Assembly (NCBI RefSeq): GCF_000011085.1
Contig: NC_006396.1
Location: 930,001-994,000 of the forward strand
Reading direction: 5' to 3'
Length of the DNA: 64,000 nt
Origin: Haloarcula marismortui ATCC 43049
Lineage (GTDB): Archaea > Halobacteriota > Halobacteria > Halobacteriales > Haloarculaceae
Below are positions 7,406 through 14,963 of the stretch, in pieces (the first letter of the stretch is position 1; every line of letters begins with the position of its first letter). The notes under the pieces are model-generated. The model was not told the DNA's origin and searched no databases. It was given only the letters and a program-made list of their open reading frames with translations. Position numbers and translations under genes: made by a program.

Positions 7406-8680
7406 ATGTCACCTGAAAATAAAATATGTATGGAGCAGAGCGAAGATGGAGATCTTGATGCTGGGGATGAGCTCTTTGAAGAAGTGGATGGGGACGGCAA
7501 GGGTGAGATCTTCGCGAATCGAGAACTGCTGAATATTGATCACGTTCCAGATGAAAACCGGATTGTTGGCCGGGATGAGCATATTACTGAATTAGCAAAC
7601 GAGATTGGGCCAGCCGTTACAGGATCACCACCGAACTCTGTGATCCTCTATGGAAAGACAGGCTCTGGGAAGTCACTCGTTGCTAATCATGTGATGGAAC
7701 GAGCACGGAGGGAAGCCCAGCGGCGTGACCGGCGACTAGCAACGGTGACAGTCGACTGTGCCCAGTCAAGAGGAGAAGCCGATACAGTCCAGACAATTGC
7801 AGATAAGATTAATCGATCGACATCTGGTGTTACAGTCCCAACGCGTGGTATTTCTACCAATGAGTACTACAACCGACTGTGGCAAATCCTTGGTACCGAA
7901 TACGATGCTGCATTAATTACGCTGGATGAAGTCGACCGGCTGAGCGACGATGATATTCTCATGATACTGTCACGGGCCCGCGAAGCGGGGAAGGTAGATG
8001 TCCCAATTGGAATTATTTCGATCTCAAATAAGGTGAATTTTCGGGAACAAATGACCGAACGGGTCAAAAGTAGCCTCGGCCACAACGAAATGATCTTTGA
8101 CCCATACGATGGAGAGCAGCTACGGCAAATCCTTGAAAACCGGAAAGATGCTTTTCAGGAGGATATCTTGATGCCCGGAGTGATCCCAAAAACAGCTGCG
8201 CTTGCTGCACAGCGCCATGGGGACGCTCGAAAGGCAATTCGACTGCTCCGGCATGCAGGAGATTACGCGAAGACCAACAACATTGGGACGGTCAAAGAGT
8301 CACATCTCGAATTAGCCCAAGAACAGGCTGAAGTTGAACGACTCAAAGAACTCATTTCAGGTCTGCCACCGCATAGCAAGTACGTTCTCTATGCACTTGC
8401 GAACCTTACAGACGGAACCACAAATAGCAATGACTGGTTCCGAACAACGGTGATTTATGATGTGTACGAGGAAGTCTGTAAAACTGAAGCAACCGACACA
8501 CTAACCACAGATACGATCCGCGGCCTACTCAATGAACTCGCGTTTCTCGAGATAACGGAGTCGAATCAAGAACACGGCGGTATGGGAAAAGGGACGTACA
8601 AAGAACACCGGCTTCTCTGGGATCCGAATGTCGTGTTTAAAATGAACCCCGGTTCTGCCCAAGTGGATACTGACCGGTGA
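7406..8680 (+). CDS. orc1: Orc1/Cdc6 replication initiator
   Basis: The 424-residue protein is an AAA+ ATPase. Walker A is GKTGSGKS (residues 83-90), Walker B is ALITLDEVDRL near residue 170, and sensor-type motifs are IGIISISNK and HGDARKAIRLLRHA. A C-terminal winged-helix part (about 310-424) should read origin recognition boxes. It binds inverted ORBs and recruits MCM helicase. ORB-like repeats flank the gene on both sides (core before the start; 8680-8710 and 8782-8812 right after the stop), so it very likely serves this local origin. An acidic N-terminal extension of about 45 residues precedes the AAA+ core. Less GC-rich codon use than the chromosomal genes suggests plasmid ancestry. Confidence 0.95.
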   Translation: MSPENKICMEQSEDGDLDAGDELFEEVDGDGKGEIFANRELLNIDHVPDENRIVGRDEHITELANEIGPAVTGSPPNSVILYGKTGSGKSLVANHVMERARREAQRRDRRLATVTVDCAQSRGEADTVQTIADKINRSTSGVTVPTRGISTNEYYNRLWQILGTEYDAALITLDEVDRLSDDDILMILSRAREAGKVDVPIGIISISNKVNFREQMTERVKSSLGHNEMIFDPYDGEQLRQILENRKDAFQEDILMPGVIPKTAALAAQRHGDARKAIRLLRHAGDYAKTNNIGTVKESHLELAQEQAEVERLKELISGLPPHSKYVLYALANLTDGTTNSNDWFRTTVIYDVYEEVCKTEATDTLTTDTIRGLLNELAFLEITESNQEHGGMGKGTYKEHRLLWDPNVVFKMNPGSAQVDTDR

Positions 8681-8710
8681 CTAACTCGGAATCGGGTGTG
8701 TGTCTCTGGG
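8680..8710 (-). repeat. ORB-like repeat, right copy
   Basis: ACTAACTCGGAATCGGGTGT followed by GTGTCTCTGGG begins at the last base of the orc1 stop codon. It has the same orientation as the copies at 7080-7393, opposite to the left arm. Confidence 0.65.
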
Positions 8711-8781
8711 TTCAGGAGGCGATTGATGGTACATTCAACGTAGTGGAGTCCAACTGAGTGACTAAATTATGGCTCAATCTC

Positions 8782-8812
8782 ACTAACTCGGAACGAGGTG
8801 TGTGTCTTTGAG
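8782..8812 (-). repeat. ORB-like repeat, outer right copy
   Basis: ACTAACTCGGAACGAGGTGT followed by GTGTCTTTGAG matches the 8680 copy with few changes. The roughly 165 bases after it, up to the IS, contain two short related direct repeats (CGACATGGTGGGGTG near 8881 and CGACACAGTGGGGTG near 8938) but no gene. Confidence 0.65.
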
Positions 8813-8977
8813 ATTTCCTGTGGATGGTTCTTAAAGAGTCTTTACAGAGATAGCGTATTGAGTGCTGACTAAAAACATTCGACATGGTGGGGTGTCTGTG
8901 TCACCAACACGTTCGGATCAAGATAGCTGGAACCCTCGACACAGTGGGGTGGGTCACGTCTGAAGACAGCAATAGAG

Positions 8978-9906
8978 TGCTCTGTTGAATAGCGATTTTA
9001 TCGACTGATATCACGGGTTTAGAAGGGTGAAGCCGAGGAATTCGATCCTATCCAATGGAAGTCGATATCCTCGACTTCGTCGAAGAATGTCGGCACCTGG
9101 CTAAACAAGCGTTGGGGAAGCATGCGGGCGAGCCCGCCAGCGGCGGGTTCGCCCGCTGGAAGCATGTCGTCATTCACTGTTTTCGGCGTGAAGAGAGCCA
9201 CAGCTTCCGTGAAACCGAAAACCGGCTGGAGTACATGACCGCACTGCTGGAGGTACTCGATTTGGAGGAAGAAAATATCCCTGACTTCACCACCCTCAAC
9301 AAATCCTTCGATCGGTTCAAAATGTGGGTATGGCGGGCGTTGCTGCGCGCCTCAGCGCAGCAACACCCGCAGTCCGGGCATATAGCTCTCGACAGCACGT
9401 TCTTCGACCGTGGCCACGCTTCCGCGTACTACCGTACGGTCTGATCGGTCGGTAGAAACGCTCAAAGTGACGACGCTGACTGACACAGAGTCACTTGCCG
9501 TTCTCGATGTGCAGTGTCACGCCCAATGGAGGCATGATACGAAGACTGGTCCGCAGATCGTCCGCCGAAACGCGGACGATCTGCACACTGTCGCCGCTGA
9601 TAACGCGTTCCAAGACTGGCACACCGAATACGAGATTGCTGCGCACGATCTTGACTATCTCGTTCACTACCGTGGTTCGTCACTGATGGCAACCGCGAAC
9701 AATGCGCTCATCCGGTCAAAAGGATACTCTCAGCGCTGGATGGCAGAAACATCCTATTCAACAGCGAAGCGCTCGCTCGGCGATGCCGTGCGAGCGCTGG
9801 ACTGGTATCGGCAGTTTCGTGAAATCGTCCTGATGTTTGCCATTACTAACATAGAATCACTCTGTGAGCCGCTCTAACAATGACTCAGCATCTATTCAAC
9901 AGAGCA
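8978..9906 (+). mobile_element. IS5-type (ISH1-like) insertion sequence
   Basis: The element is 929 bases and is bounded by inverted repeats: TGCTCTGTTGAATAG at 8978-8992 and its exact complement at 9892-9906. It holds one transposase reading frame broken by a frameshift. The 8 bases outside the left end are CAATAGAG and outside the right end GAACAGAG, a six-of-eight match that may be a decayed target duplication. It is inserted between origin-type repeats. Confidence 0.75.
9055..9877 (+). pseudogene. Frameshifted IS5-family transposase
   Basis: Two overlapping frames together make about 275 residues. Frame one (9055-9444) holds the N-terminal helical domain and the first catalytic Asp in HIALDSTFFDRGHASAYY. 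Frame two (from about 9430 to 9877) resumes with RSDRSVETLKVTTL, the second-Asp region DLHTVAADNAFQDWH, and the C-terminal helix VRALDWYRQFREIVLMFAI. The break is a single-base shift near 9430 within TACCGTACGGTCTGATCGG. Programmed frameshifting occurs in some IS5 groups, but no slippery A/T run is present here, so inactivation is more likely. Confidence 0.75.
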
Positions 9907-9909
9907 GAA

Positions 9910-9940
9910 CAGAGACACACTGGATTCGGAGTTAACTGCG
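9910..9940 (+). repeat. ORB-like repeat in reversed orientation
   Basis: CAGAGACACACTGGATTCGG followed by AGTTAACTGCG is the complement-sense form used by the left arm, although it lies to the right of orc1 where all other copies point the opposite way. It sits in the 47-base gap between the IS and the MITE. Confidence 0.55.
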
Positions 9941-9953
9941 TCATCCTCTATTG

Positions 9954-10079
9954 TGCTCTGTTGAATAGCGGTGTTGGTCGAGGTAGTCGGATTTGAGGCG
10001 GCTCGTCAGGGGTTGATGCCGGTGGTCTAAAGATCGGTGTCACTTCACCGTCGCTCAGAAGGCGCTATTCAACACAGCA
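9954..10079. mobile_element. MITE related to the neighbouring IS
   Basis: This 126-base segment has no coding capacity and is bounded by 17-base inverted repeats: TGCTCTGTTGAATAGCG at 9954-9970 and its complement at 10063-10079 with one mismatch. The ends are the same as those of the IS at 8978, so its transposase could have mobilised it. A further partial end (GGCTCTGTTGGAATC) begins near 10089. Confidence 0.65.
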
Positions 10080-10217
10080 GATTAATTGGCTCTGTTGGAA
10101 TCTTCAGCCGGTGATACGTTCTGAATTGGCTCCGGTCAGTACAGACAATCTACTGATTGAACCTTGGTTTTGCGACAAGTCGGGCCTGGCAATTCTGGGG
10201 CGAAATCACTAACCCAG

Positions 10218-10236
10218 TCGAATACGTTGTATTCGA
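10218..10236. promoter_or_regulatory. Palindromic operator of the third toxin-antitoxin pair
   Basis: TCGAATAC-gtt-GTATTCGA is a perfect 8-base inverted repeat with a 3-base centre, ending one base before the antitoxin ATG at 10238. Position and symmetry fit autorepression by the ribbon-helix-helix antitoxin dimer. Confidence 0.6.
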
Positions 10237-10237
10237 T

Positions 10238-10465
10238 ATGAGCTCATCAATCCGAATCTCAGATGAAACAAAAGCAAAGCTGGAAGCAGTGAAGCGTGAA
10301 GACGAAACATTCGACGAGTTACTGGACCGGCTCGCAATCACTCGGACTGAGGAAGACATCCGTGAAATGGCAGGATTTGCTGAGGAGGGAATCGAGGAAC
10401 ACATGAAACAGAAACGTGAGGACCTCAACGACTCGTTTGAGGCCCGGACAACGGACCTGGAATGA
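10238..10465 (+). CDS. VapB-type antitoxin
   Basis: Starting at the ATG at 10238, the 75-residue product begins MSSSIRISDETKAKLEAVKR, a short beta strand plus helix typical of ribbon-helix-helix/MetJ-Arc antitoxins. It ends in an acidic helical tail (EEDIREMAGFAEEGIEEH) for toxin binding. The upstream in-frame ATG at 10157 adds 27 residues unlike the family and would place the palindromic operator inside the gene, so I reject it. Its last codons overlap the toxin start by four bases (ATGA). Confidence 0.85.
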   Translation: MSSSIRISDETKAKLEAVKREDETFDELLDRLAITRTEEDIREMAGFAEEGIEEHMKQKREDLNDSFEARTTDLE

Positions 10466-10869
10466 TTCTCCTCGACAATAATATCATCCGAAAATACGCC
10501 CACCCGGATCCGGATGAAGCCGTTCTCAACTATTTATCCGAGCATCGAACTGAACCGTGGGGTATCTCAGCAATTGTCCTCTTCGAATTTCTGTCCTTTT
10601 ACGACACACAGGCAAAACAGCGCAAGCGGCGAAGCCAGCTGACACAAGCTGTCGATACCGTGATCAGCTTCGATGGCGATACTGCTGCCGAGGCGGCCAG
10701 CATGGAGACATCGCTCGAAGCTGCCGGTGTCTCACTCGACGATGTCGATCTGCTCATAGCCGCGACAGCGCGCCAGCACCAAGCCACGTTCGTGACTGCC
10801 GACAAGAACGACTTCGACAAGACGCCTGTACACGAACTCGTGGATATCGACATTGTCGACGCTTCCTAA
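10462..10869 (+). CDS. vapC: VapC-type PIN ribonuclease toxin
   Basis: The 135-residue PIN domain opens MILLDNNIIRKYAHPDP with the first catalytic Asp. A central Glu follows in VLFEFLSFYDT. The family C-terminal motif LDDVDLLIAATARQHQATFV leads into TADKNDFDKTP, which has the last two Asp residues. It should cleave RNA when freed from VapB. The ATGA overlap with vapB and the operator upstream make a complete, apparently functional module. Confidence 0.9.
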   Translation: MILLDNNIIRKYAHPDPDEAVLNYLSEHRTEPWGISAIVLFEFLSFYDTQAKQRKRRSQLTQAVDTVISFDGDTAAEAASMETSLEAAGVSLDDVDLLIAATARQHQATFVTADKNDFDKTPVHELVDIDIVDAS

Positions 10870-10954
10870 CTCTATTCTTTTCGCGCCAGCGCTTTTGAAC
10901 CATCTGTCTCGGTATATCGATTGGTCCCGTATTCCCTGTGAGATATGACATCGC

Positions 10955-11476
10955 TTAAACGACCATTTTTTCCGCGTCATAGAAGCTGATTGCAGCTTTC
11001 GCGAGATAGAGATTCTTCTGGGCGGTTTGCCAGGTCGTGTGATCTTCCCACCCTTCGCGGTCGTCCGGGTCGAGTTGCTGGGCGAGTTCTGCGGGCGACT
11101 CAACGCCGTATGTCGTTCTGATGTCACTGACTGTCTGTTTCATGTCCTGCAGTTTCTCGACCAGTTCGTCTGCAGAGTACTCATCGTGTAGTTTCAGCAC
11201 CTGCTGATAGATGTACATCTGGTCGTTACGCTTGTACAGTGCGCCCTGTCCACCATCGATCTTCTCGACGAGTCCGCTATCAGCGAGGTCGGTGAGTTCA
11301 TCACGGACGACTGGCTCGCTCGCGCTTGCTTTGTCGGCGACCTCGGAGGCTGACGTCGGTTCGGTCGTTCGCATGATGACGGCCTTGATTCGCTCGCGTG
11401 TCGTCGTCTCGCTCTTCCAGTCGGTAACCGCTGCCTCGTTCACGTCCTCGTATTCCTCAGTTGGGTCGAAATTCAT
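10955..11476 (-). CDS. Winged-helix transcriptional regulator
   Basis: The 173-residue protein has a winged helix at about residues 25-90 (RERIKAVIMRTTEPTSASEV, then ADKASASEPVVRDELTDLAD and GLVEKIDG), followed by a helical C-terminal half (LQDMKQTVSDIRTTYGVESP) that may dimerise. It resembles haloarchaeal regulators often found next to plasmid and conjugation-type loci. Two strong inverted repeats lie in its promoter (11504-11524 and 11540-11569), suggesting autoregulation. Effector unknown. Confidence 0.75.
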   Translation of the reverse strand: MNFDPTEEYEDVNEAAVTDWKSETTTRERIKAVIMRTTEPTSASEVADKASASEPVVRDELTDLADSGLVEKIDGGQGALYKRNDQMYIYQQVLKLHDEYSADELVEKLQDMKQTVSDIRTTYGVESPAELAQQLDPDDREGWEDHTTWQTAQKNLYLAKAAISFYDAEKMVV

Positions 11477-11503
11477 GCGATCCTCGCTTAGTTGTGGATT
11501 CGC

Positions 11504-11524
11504 TCTCTCTGACGGTCAGAGAGA
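11504..11524. promoter_or_regulatory. 21-base palindrome before the winged-helix gene
   Basis: TCTCTCTGAC-G-GTCAGAGAGA is a perfect 10-base inverted repeat about 28 bases before the regulator ATG (11476), near the expected transcription start. It is a likely repressor-binding site. Confidence 0.6.
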
Positions 11525-11539
11525 TGCAACCCTTCACAT

Positions 11540-11569
11540 AAGATATAATTTGGACGCCAAATATATCTT
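11540..11569. promoter_or_regulatory. TATA-embedding inverted repeat
   Basis: AAGATATAATTTGG and CCAAATATATCTT flank the triplet ACG. They pair over 13 bases with one bulged base. The AT-rich arms contain the TATA box of the minus-strand regulator gene, so a protein bound here would block TBP. Confidence 0.5.
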
Positions 11570-11631
11570 TTGCAAAGCTTGGATCAGTATTCGTTTTCAA
11601 AGAGTTCGTCGTGCGACCGAGTCTCGCCACG

Positions 11632-11952
11632 CTATAGTTCACTCTCGGTAGCCTCGATGTTGGCTAGCACGTCATCGGAGAGTCGCGGCCCAACGAGTGG
11701 GGTCCAACCCGCAGCCGATGCACCGAACTCCTTGCTTGCAACCAGTTCGCTGTCTTCCATCTCGCGGAGCCGACGGCGAACCGTCTCGCTACTGACTTCG
11801 GTATCAAAGTGTTCGGCGACTGCATCGGTGATCTCGCTAGCTGTAAGCATCGGTGCTTCCGCAGTAGTTTCGTAGTCGAATGCTTTCAGCACGTCTTGTT
11901 CGGTCAATTTGTCGGTGTACGTCCCGGAATCGTTCAGGGTTCGGTTGTTCAT
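11632..11952 (-). CDS. Small HTH DNA-binding protein
   Basis: Using the ATG at 11952 (MNNRTLNDSGTYTDKLTEQD), the 106-residue product carries a helix-turn-helix at about residues 38-75 (ASEITDAVAEHFDTEVSSET, then VRRRLREMEDSELVASKEF), followed by a short tail AAGWTPLVGPRL. It is the last small gene before the secretion-type cluster and could regulate it. It is transcribed in the same direction as that cluster. A TATA-like ATATTTTTG stretch is just upstream at about 11975-11990. Confidence 0.7.
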   Translation of the reverse strand: MNNRTLNDSGTYTDKLTEQDVLKAFDYETTAEAPMLTASEITDAVAEHFDTEVSSETVRRRLREMEDSELVASKEFGASAAGWTPLVGPRLSDDVLANIEATESEL

Positions 11953-12025
11953 ATTGACGACACATCTGTAGGGGTTTAGAATATTTTTGCTCGTGCCATA
12001 TGGTCCGGAATACAACGGTCAACCG

Positions 12026-13951
12026 CTAGTCTCCAATGACCTCAACCTCGTACTCACTCGCTCGCACTCGAATCGGGAACCAGCCCTCTTCATCAACACC
12101 AAGCAGTGCTTCGGAGTAGCCATCAGCACCGTTCCCGGCTTTCGCCGACTGGACCCAGTCCACTTCCCGATCACTGAGGCCAAACCACTCAGCTAGCTGC
12201 TGCGCCGCCTCGTCAACGCGGTGAATGACGGTCATCGAACAGAGGTTTGCGATCGTCCGGGCCTCCGGCGTGAGTGCGAACTCACCCCCCGTCTGCGTGA
12301 TGAACTGCAGGGAGATATCGTAATGGCGACTGTGACGGACAGCCGTCTCGAGGAAATCTAGCGATGTTGCGTCATTCATCAGGTAATGTGCTTCGTCGAT
12401 AGCGAACACGACCCGTTTGTCCGTCTGTTTGGCGCGTTCATACACCGCGTTGAACAACACCTGCATCATCAGACTCGTTTCGGACCGCCCGCGTGTCCCC
12501 TCTTCCTGGTGGAGATCGAGATACACGACATCGGACGCAATATCGAGCTCCGTCGGTTCGGCGAGATTCGCGAGATCGCCGCCCTCCCTGAAGGACGGAC
12601 GTAGGTCGATTAGCAGTGACTCTGCATCCGTCCGGACGTTCTCCTGTTCACCAGCTGTGACGTAGCCAAACGCCGCCGGATCGTCTAGCAGCTGTTCGAG
12701 AACGTCAATCACGTCACGGACGGTCGGTGATGGTTGGTCGTGCGTTGCTGGGTCACGGGTAATACCCTGTTGCTCGTAGGTCTCCTGAACACACCGGCGA
12801 AGTGTCTGCTTCCGATCACCAAGGGGATTCCCTGCCACCTGTTCGAAGAACGTCTCGAAGAACGTGAGGACCCACGCGATTTGCTCGGCCCACGGGTCCA
12901 GATCCGGGACGGTATCTAACACGGTCGTCGGTGTTGGCTGTATCTCCAGTGGATTGAACGACCGGGAGCCGCCGACTGTGACACGCTCACCACCGAGTGC
13001 ATCGTTGAGTGACGCGAACCCTTCAAGCGGATCTAGCATCACCAAGACGGTGTCCTGATCGTGCATCGCACGCCGGAGCAACTGTAGTTTCGTCGAGAAG
13101 GACTTCCCCGCACCGAGTTTGCCGATCACCATCACACAGTACCCCGTTTGCCTGGCAAAGCGGTCAAGCAACAACGGGCTCTCGTTGAGCGCATACGTCC
13201 CGTACTCAATCCCGTGTTCGGCCATCGCACCCGATACGAACGGGAACATCGCTCCCAGCGCACCACCCAGCATCGGCGTCTGTGTGTCCTGTTCAAGATT
13301 CATTTTGTCCACACCGACTGGACTGGCTGAGATGAGTGCGTCCAGTTGCGCCCATCGCGGCGACACTGGTGTCAGATTTGCTGGCGCTCGTCTGGCCGCG
13401 TTCGCAACCGTTTCGGACGTAATATCCTCGTTCGTTTCCCCTCGTTCGGTGAGATACATCGACACGTCGAACGCTTCCATCGATGTGTTCCGAAGCACAT
13501 CGTACAGTTCTTGATAGTCCTGCAGGTCCTTGTTGACTCCCCGTGCGCCTGCCCGGCGCTTCTCCGAGAGATACTCCAGTTCCGCTTCCAGGTCCTCGAT
13601 CTTGTTCTCCAGCGAATCCAGCGTCGTCTGCGTGTCTCTAGGTGTGATGTGCATCGAGATATCTGTCATTCGCGTCTCGGCCGTCGAATACAGGTTCTCG
13701 AAGAGCCCGTCCCGTGGTGCGTCCGGGAACTGCCCGATCCAGAACGTCCGTGCCCATCGCTCACCAGTTCGTATCGCCGTCGGCGTTCGTTCAATCTCCG
13801 ATGGCGCGACGAGTGACTGATGGATATCTGCAGGTGTCTCCAGCGATCGGTCACTCTCTATGTCGACGACATCGAACGCAGGCGTGTCCTCCTCAGACGA
13901 TTCCGCTGCTGTGTCCGAGTCACCACCGAAGGGCAGCCAGTCCCACGTCAT
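12026..13951 (-). CDS. virB4: VirB4/TraC/HerA-like conjugation ATPase
   Basis: This 641-residue protein has a Walker A motif IGKLGAGKS (about residue 285) and a Walker B motif VVFAIDEAHYLM (about residue 505). An arginine/sensor region, SLQFITQTGGEF and AQQLAEWFGLSDREV, follows. Layout and spacing match VirB4/TraC ATPases that power DNA or protein transfer through type IV secretion systems, and the related FtsK-HerA fold. It overlaps the 13948 gene by four bases (ATGA), placing it last in a compact operon with membrane components. It is probably membrane-associated on the cytoplasmic side. Confidence 0.88.
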   Translation of the reverse strand: MTWDWLPFGGDSDTAAESSEEDTPAFDVVDIESDRSLETPADIHQSLVAPSEIERTPTAIRTGERWARTFWIGQFPDAPRDGLFENLYSTAETRMTDISMHITPRDTQTTLDSLENKIEDLEAELEYLSEKRRAGARGVNKDLQDYQELYDVLRNTSMEAFDVSMYLTERGETNEDITSETVANAARRAPANLTPVSPRWAQLDALISASPVGVDKMNLEQDTQTPMLGGALGAMFPFVSGAMAEHGIEYGTYALNESPLLLDRFARQTGYCVMVIGKLGAGKSFSTKLQLLRRAMHDQDTVLVMLDPLEGFASLNDALGGERVTVGGSRSFNPLEIQPTPTTVLDTVPDLDPWAEQIAWVLTFFETFFEQVAGNPLGDRKQTLRRCVQETYEQQGITRDPATHDQPSPTVRDVIDVLEQLLDDPAAFGYVTAGEQENVRTDAESLLIDLRPSFREGGDLANLAEPTELDIASDVVYLDLHQEEGTRGRSETSLMMQVLFNAVYERAKQTDKRVVFAIDEAHYLMNDATSLDFLETAVRHSRHYDISLQFITQTGGEFALTPEARTIANLCSMTVIHRVDEAAQQLAEWFGLSDREVDWVQSAKAGNGADGYSEALLGVDEEGWFPIRVRASEYEVEVIGD

Positions 13952-14961
13952 GAGCGGTCCCCTACGAGCGGGCGTGTCCGGAGTATCTCTTCGAAGTCAC
14001 CGTACTCTAGCGTCTGGCCGGCCCAGAACTCGCTGATGACCTGTGCGCCGTCGCTTGCGTCACAGATCATCGCCTCACACCCTTCGATATCGCGGATTCC
14101 GGACTGGACGCGAGAAAGCCGCTCTTCGAGTGTCGTGAACAGTGCCTCACGCTGGCGTTCAGGTGGTGGGGCCGTCAGCGCACGGACGAACACGCCGAGT
14201 ACCGGGACACCACTGAGCGTCGCGAGGATACTCTCCCGTTCGAACTGAACTTCCTCGGGCGAGACTGTGACGATCACGTAGTGGTCCCGGATCGTCATCT
14301 GCCGGGCTGCCAGATCCTGTTCGTACCACTCGATGTACCGCTCGATGAGCGTTCGGAGTTGCGTGTTTGTCTTCACGTCCGGATCTGCCAGGCGCTCGCG
14401 ATAGTGGTCGAGATACGTCTCGACGGGGAACGGCTGGGTCGTCGAGTAAATCTGTATCGGGAACGTAACGGTCGTGTTCAGGAAATCCTGAAAGCTATCG
14501 GCCGTTGTGGCCCATTCTTCGTCTGTTGCCAGTGCCATCGACGGTGGCGACACCCGAACGAGGCCAATGACGGCGCCGTCCTGGCGTTCGATTACGTTGG
14601 CATCTGGATACACGCGCTCAAGTTGATGATGGTCCAGCGCCTCAGAATGAGGCTCCTCCGTCACGGTCGTGTGAAATCGGAGCATCGTCACCAGCCAGTC
14701 GAGGCTCGACGTGTACGCTGGTGTCACGTACACGAACACCGCGCCGACACAGATCGCGACTGCAACGATCGGGAGAAGTATCGCCTGGACCGTGTAGCCA
14801 GCAATCCGTGTCGACGACGGGACAACTAGCTGGACGAGCAAGACGACAGCAACGGCGGGTAACAATACCACGACGGCGTCGCCGAGGGTGTATGACCCCA
14901 GTAGCTTTGTTTCGGTACCGAGCGACTTCGGGATTCGTTTCGAAGGAGTTCTTTCAGCCAT
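13948..14961 (-). CDS. VirB3/TraC N-domain-like membrane protein of the transfer cluster
   Basis: The 337-residue product has two adjacent transmembrane helices near the N-terminus (about residues 29-80: VVVLLPAVAVVLLVQLVV and ILLPIVAVAICVGAVFVYV), as in PrgI/VirB3 proteins. A cytoplasmic domain follows (about 100-330) that resembles the N-terminal, non-ATPase part of VirB4/TraC proteins (GAVIGLVRVSPPSM, then VIVTVSPEEVQFERESIL). The split of an N-terminal module from the ATPase next door is common in archaeal transfer loci. It is coupled to the ATPase gene by an ATGA overlap. Confidence 0.75.
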   Translation of the reverse strand: MAERTPSKRIPKSLGTETKLLGSYTLGDAVVVLLPAVAVVLLVQLVVPSSTRIAGYTVQAILLPIVAVAICVGAVFVYVTPAYTSSLDWLVTMLRFHTTVTEEPHSEALDHHQLERVYPDANVIERQDGAVIGLVRVSPPSMALATDEEWATTADSFQDFLNTTVTFPIQIYSTTQPFPVETYLDHYRERLADPDVKTNTQLRTLIERYIEWYEQDLAARQMTIRDHYVIVTVSPEEVQFERESILATLSGVPVLGVFVRALTAPPPERQREALFTTLEERLSRVQSGIRDIEGCEAMICDASDGAQVISEFWAGQTLEYGDFEEILRTRPLVGDRS

Positions 14962-14963
14962 GC

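Noticed and set aside
8879-8955. Short direct repeat CGACA..GTGGGGTG near 8881 and 8938, considered as a further origin element
   Set aside because: Only two imperfect copies and no link to the ORB-like consensus.
8970-9914. CAATAGAG/GAACAGAG as target-site duplication of the IS
   Set aside because: Only six of eight bases match; recorded as possible but not claimed, since the inversion model explains the left flank better.
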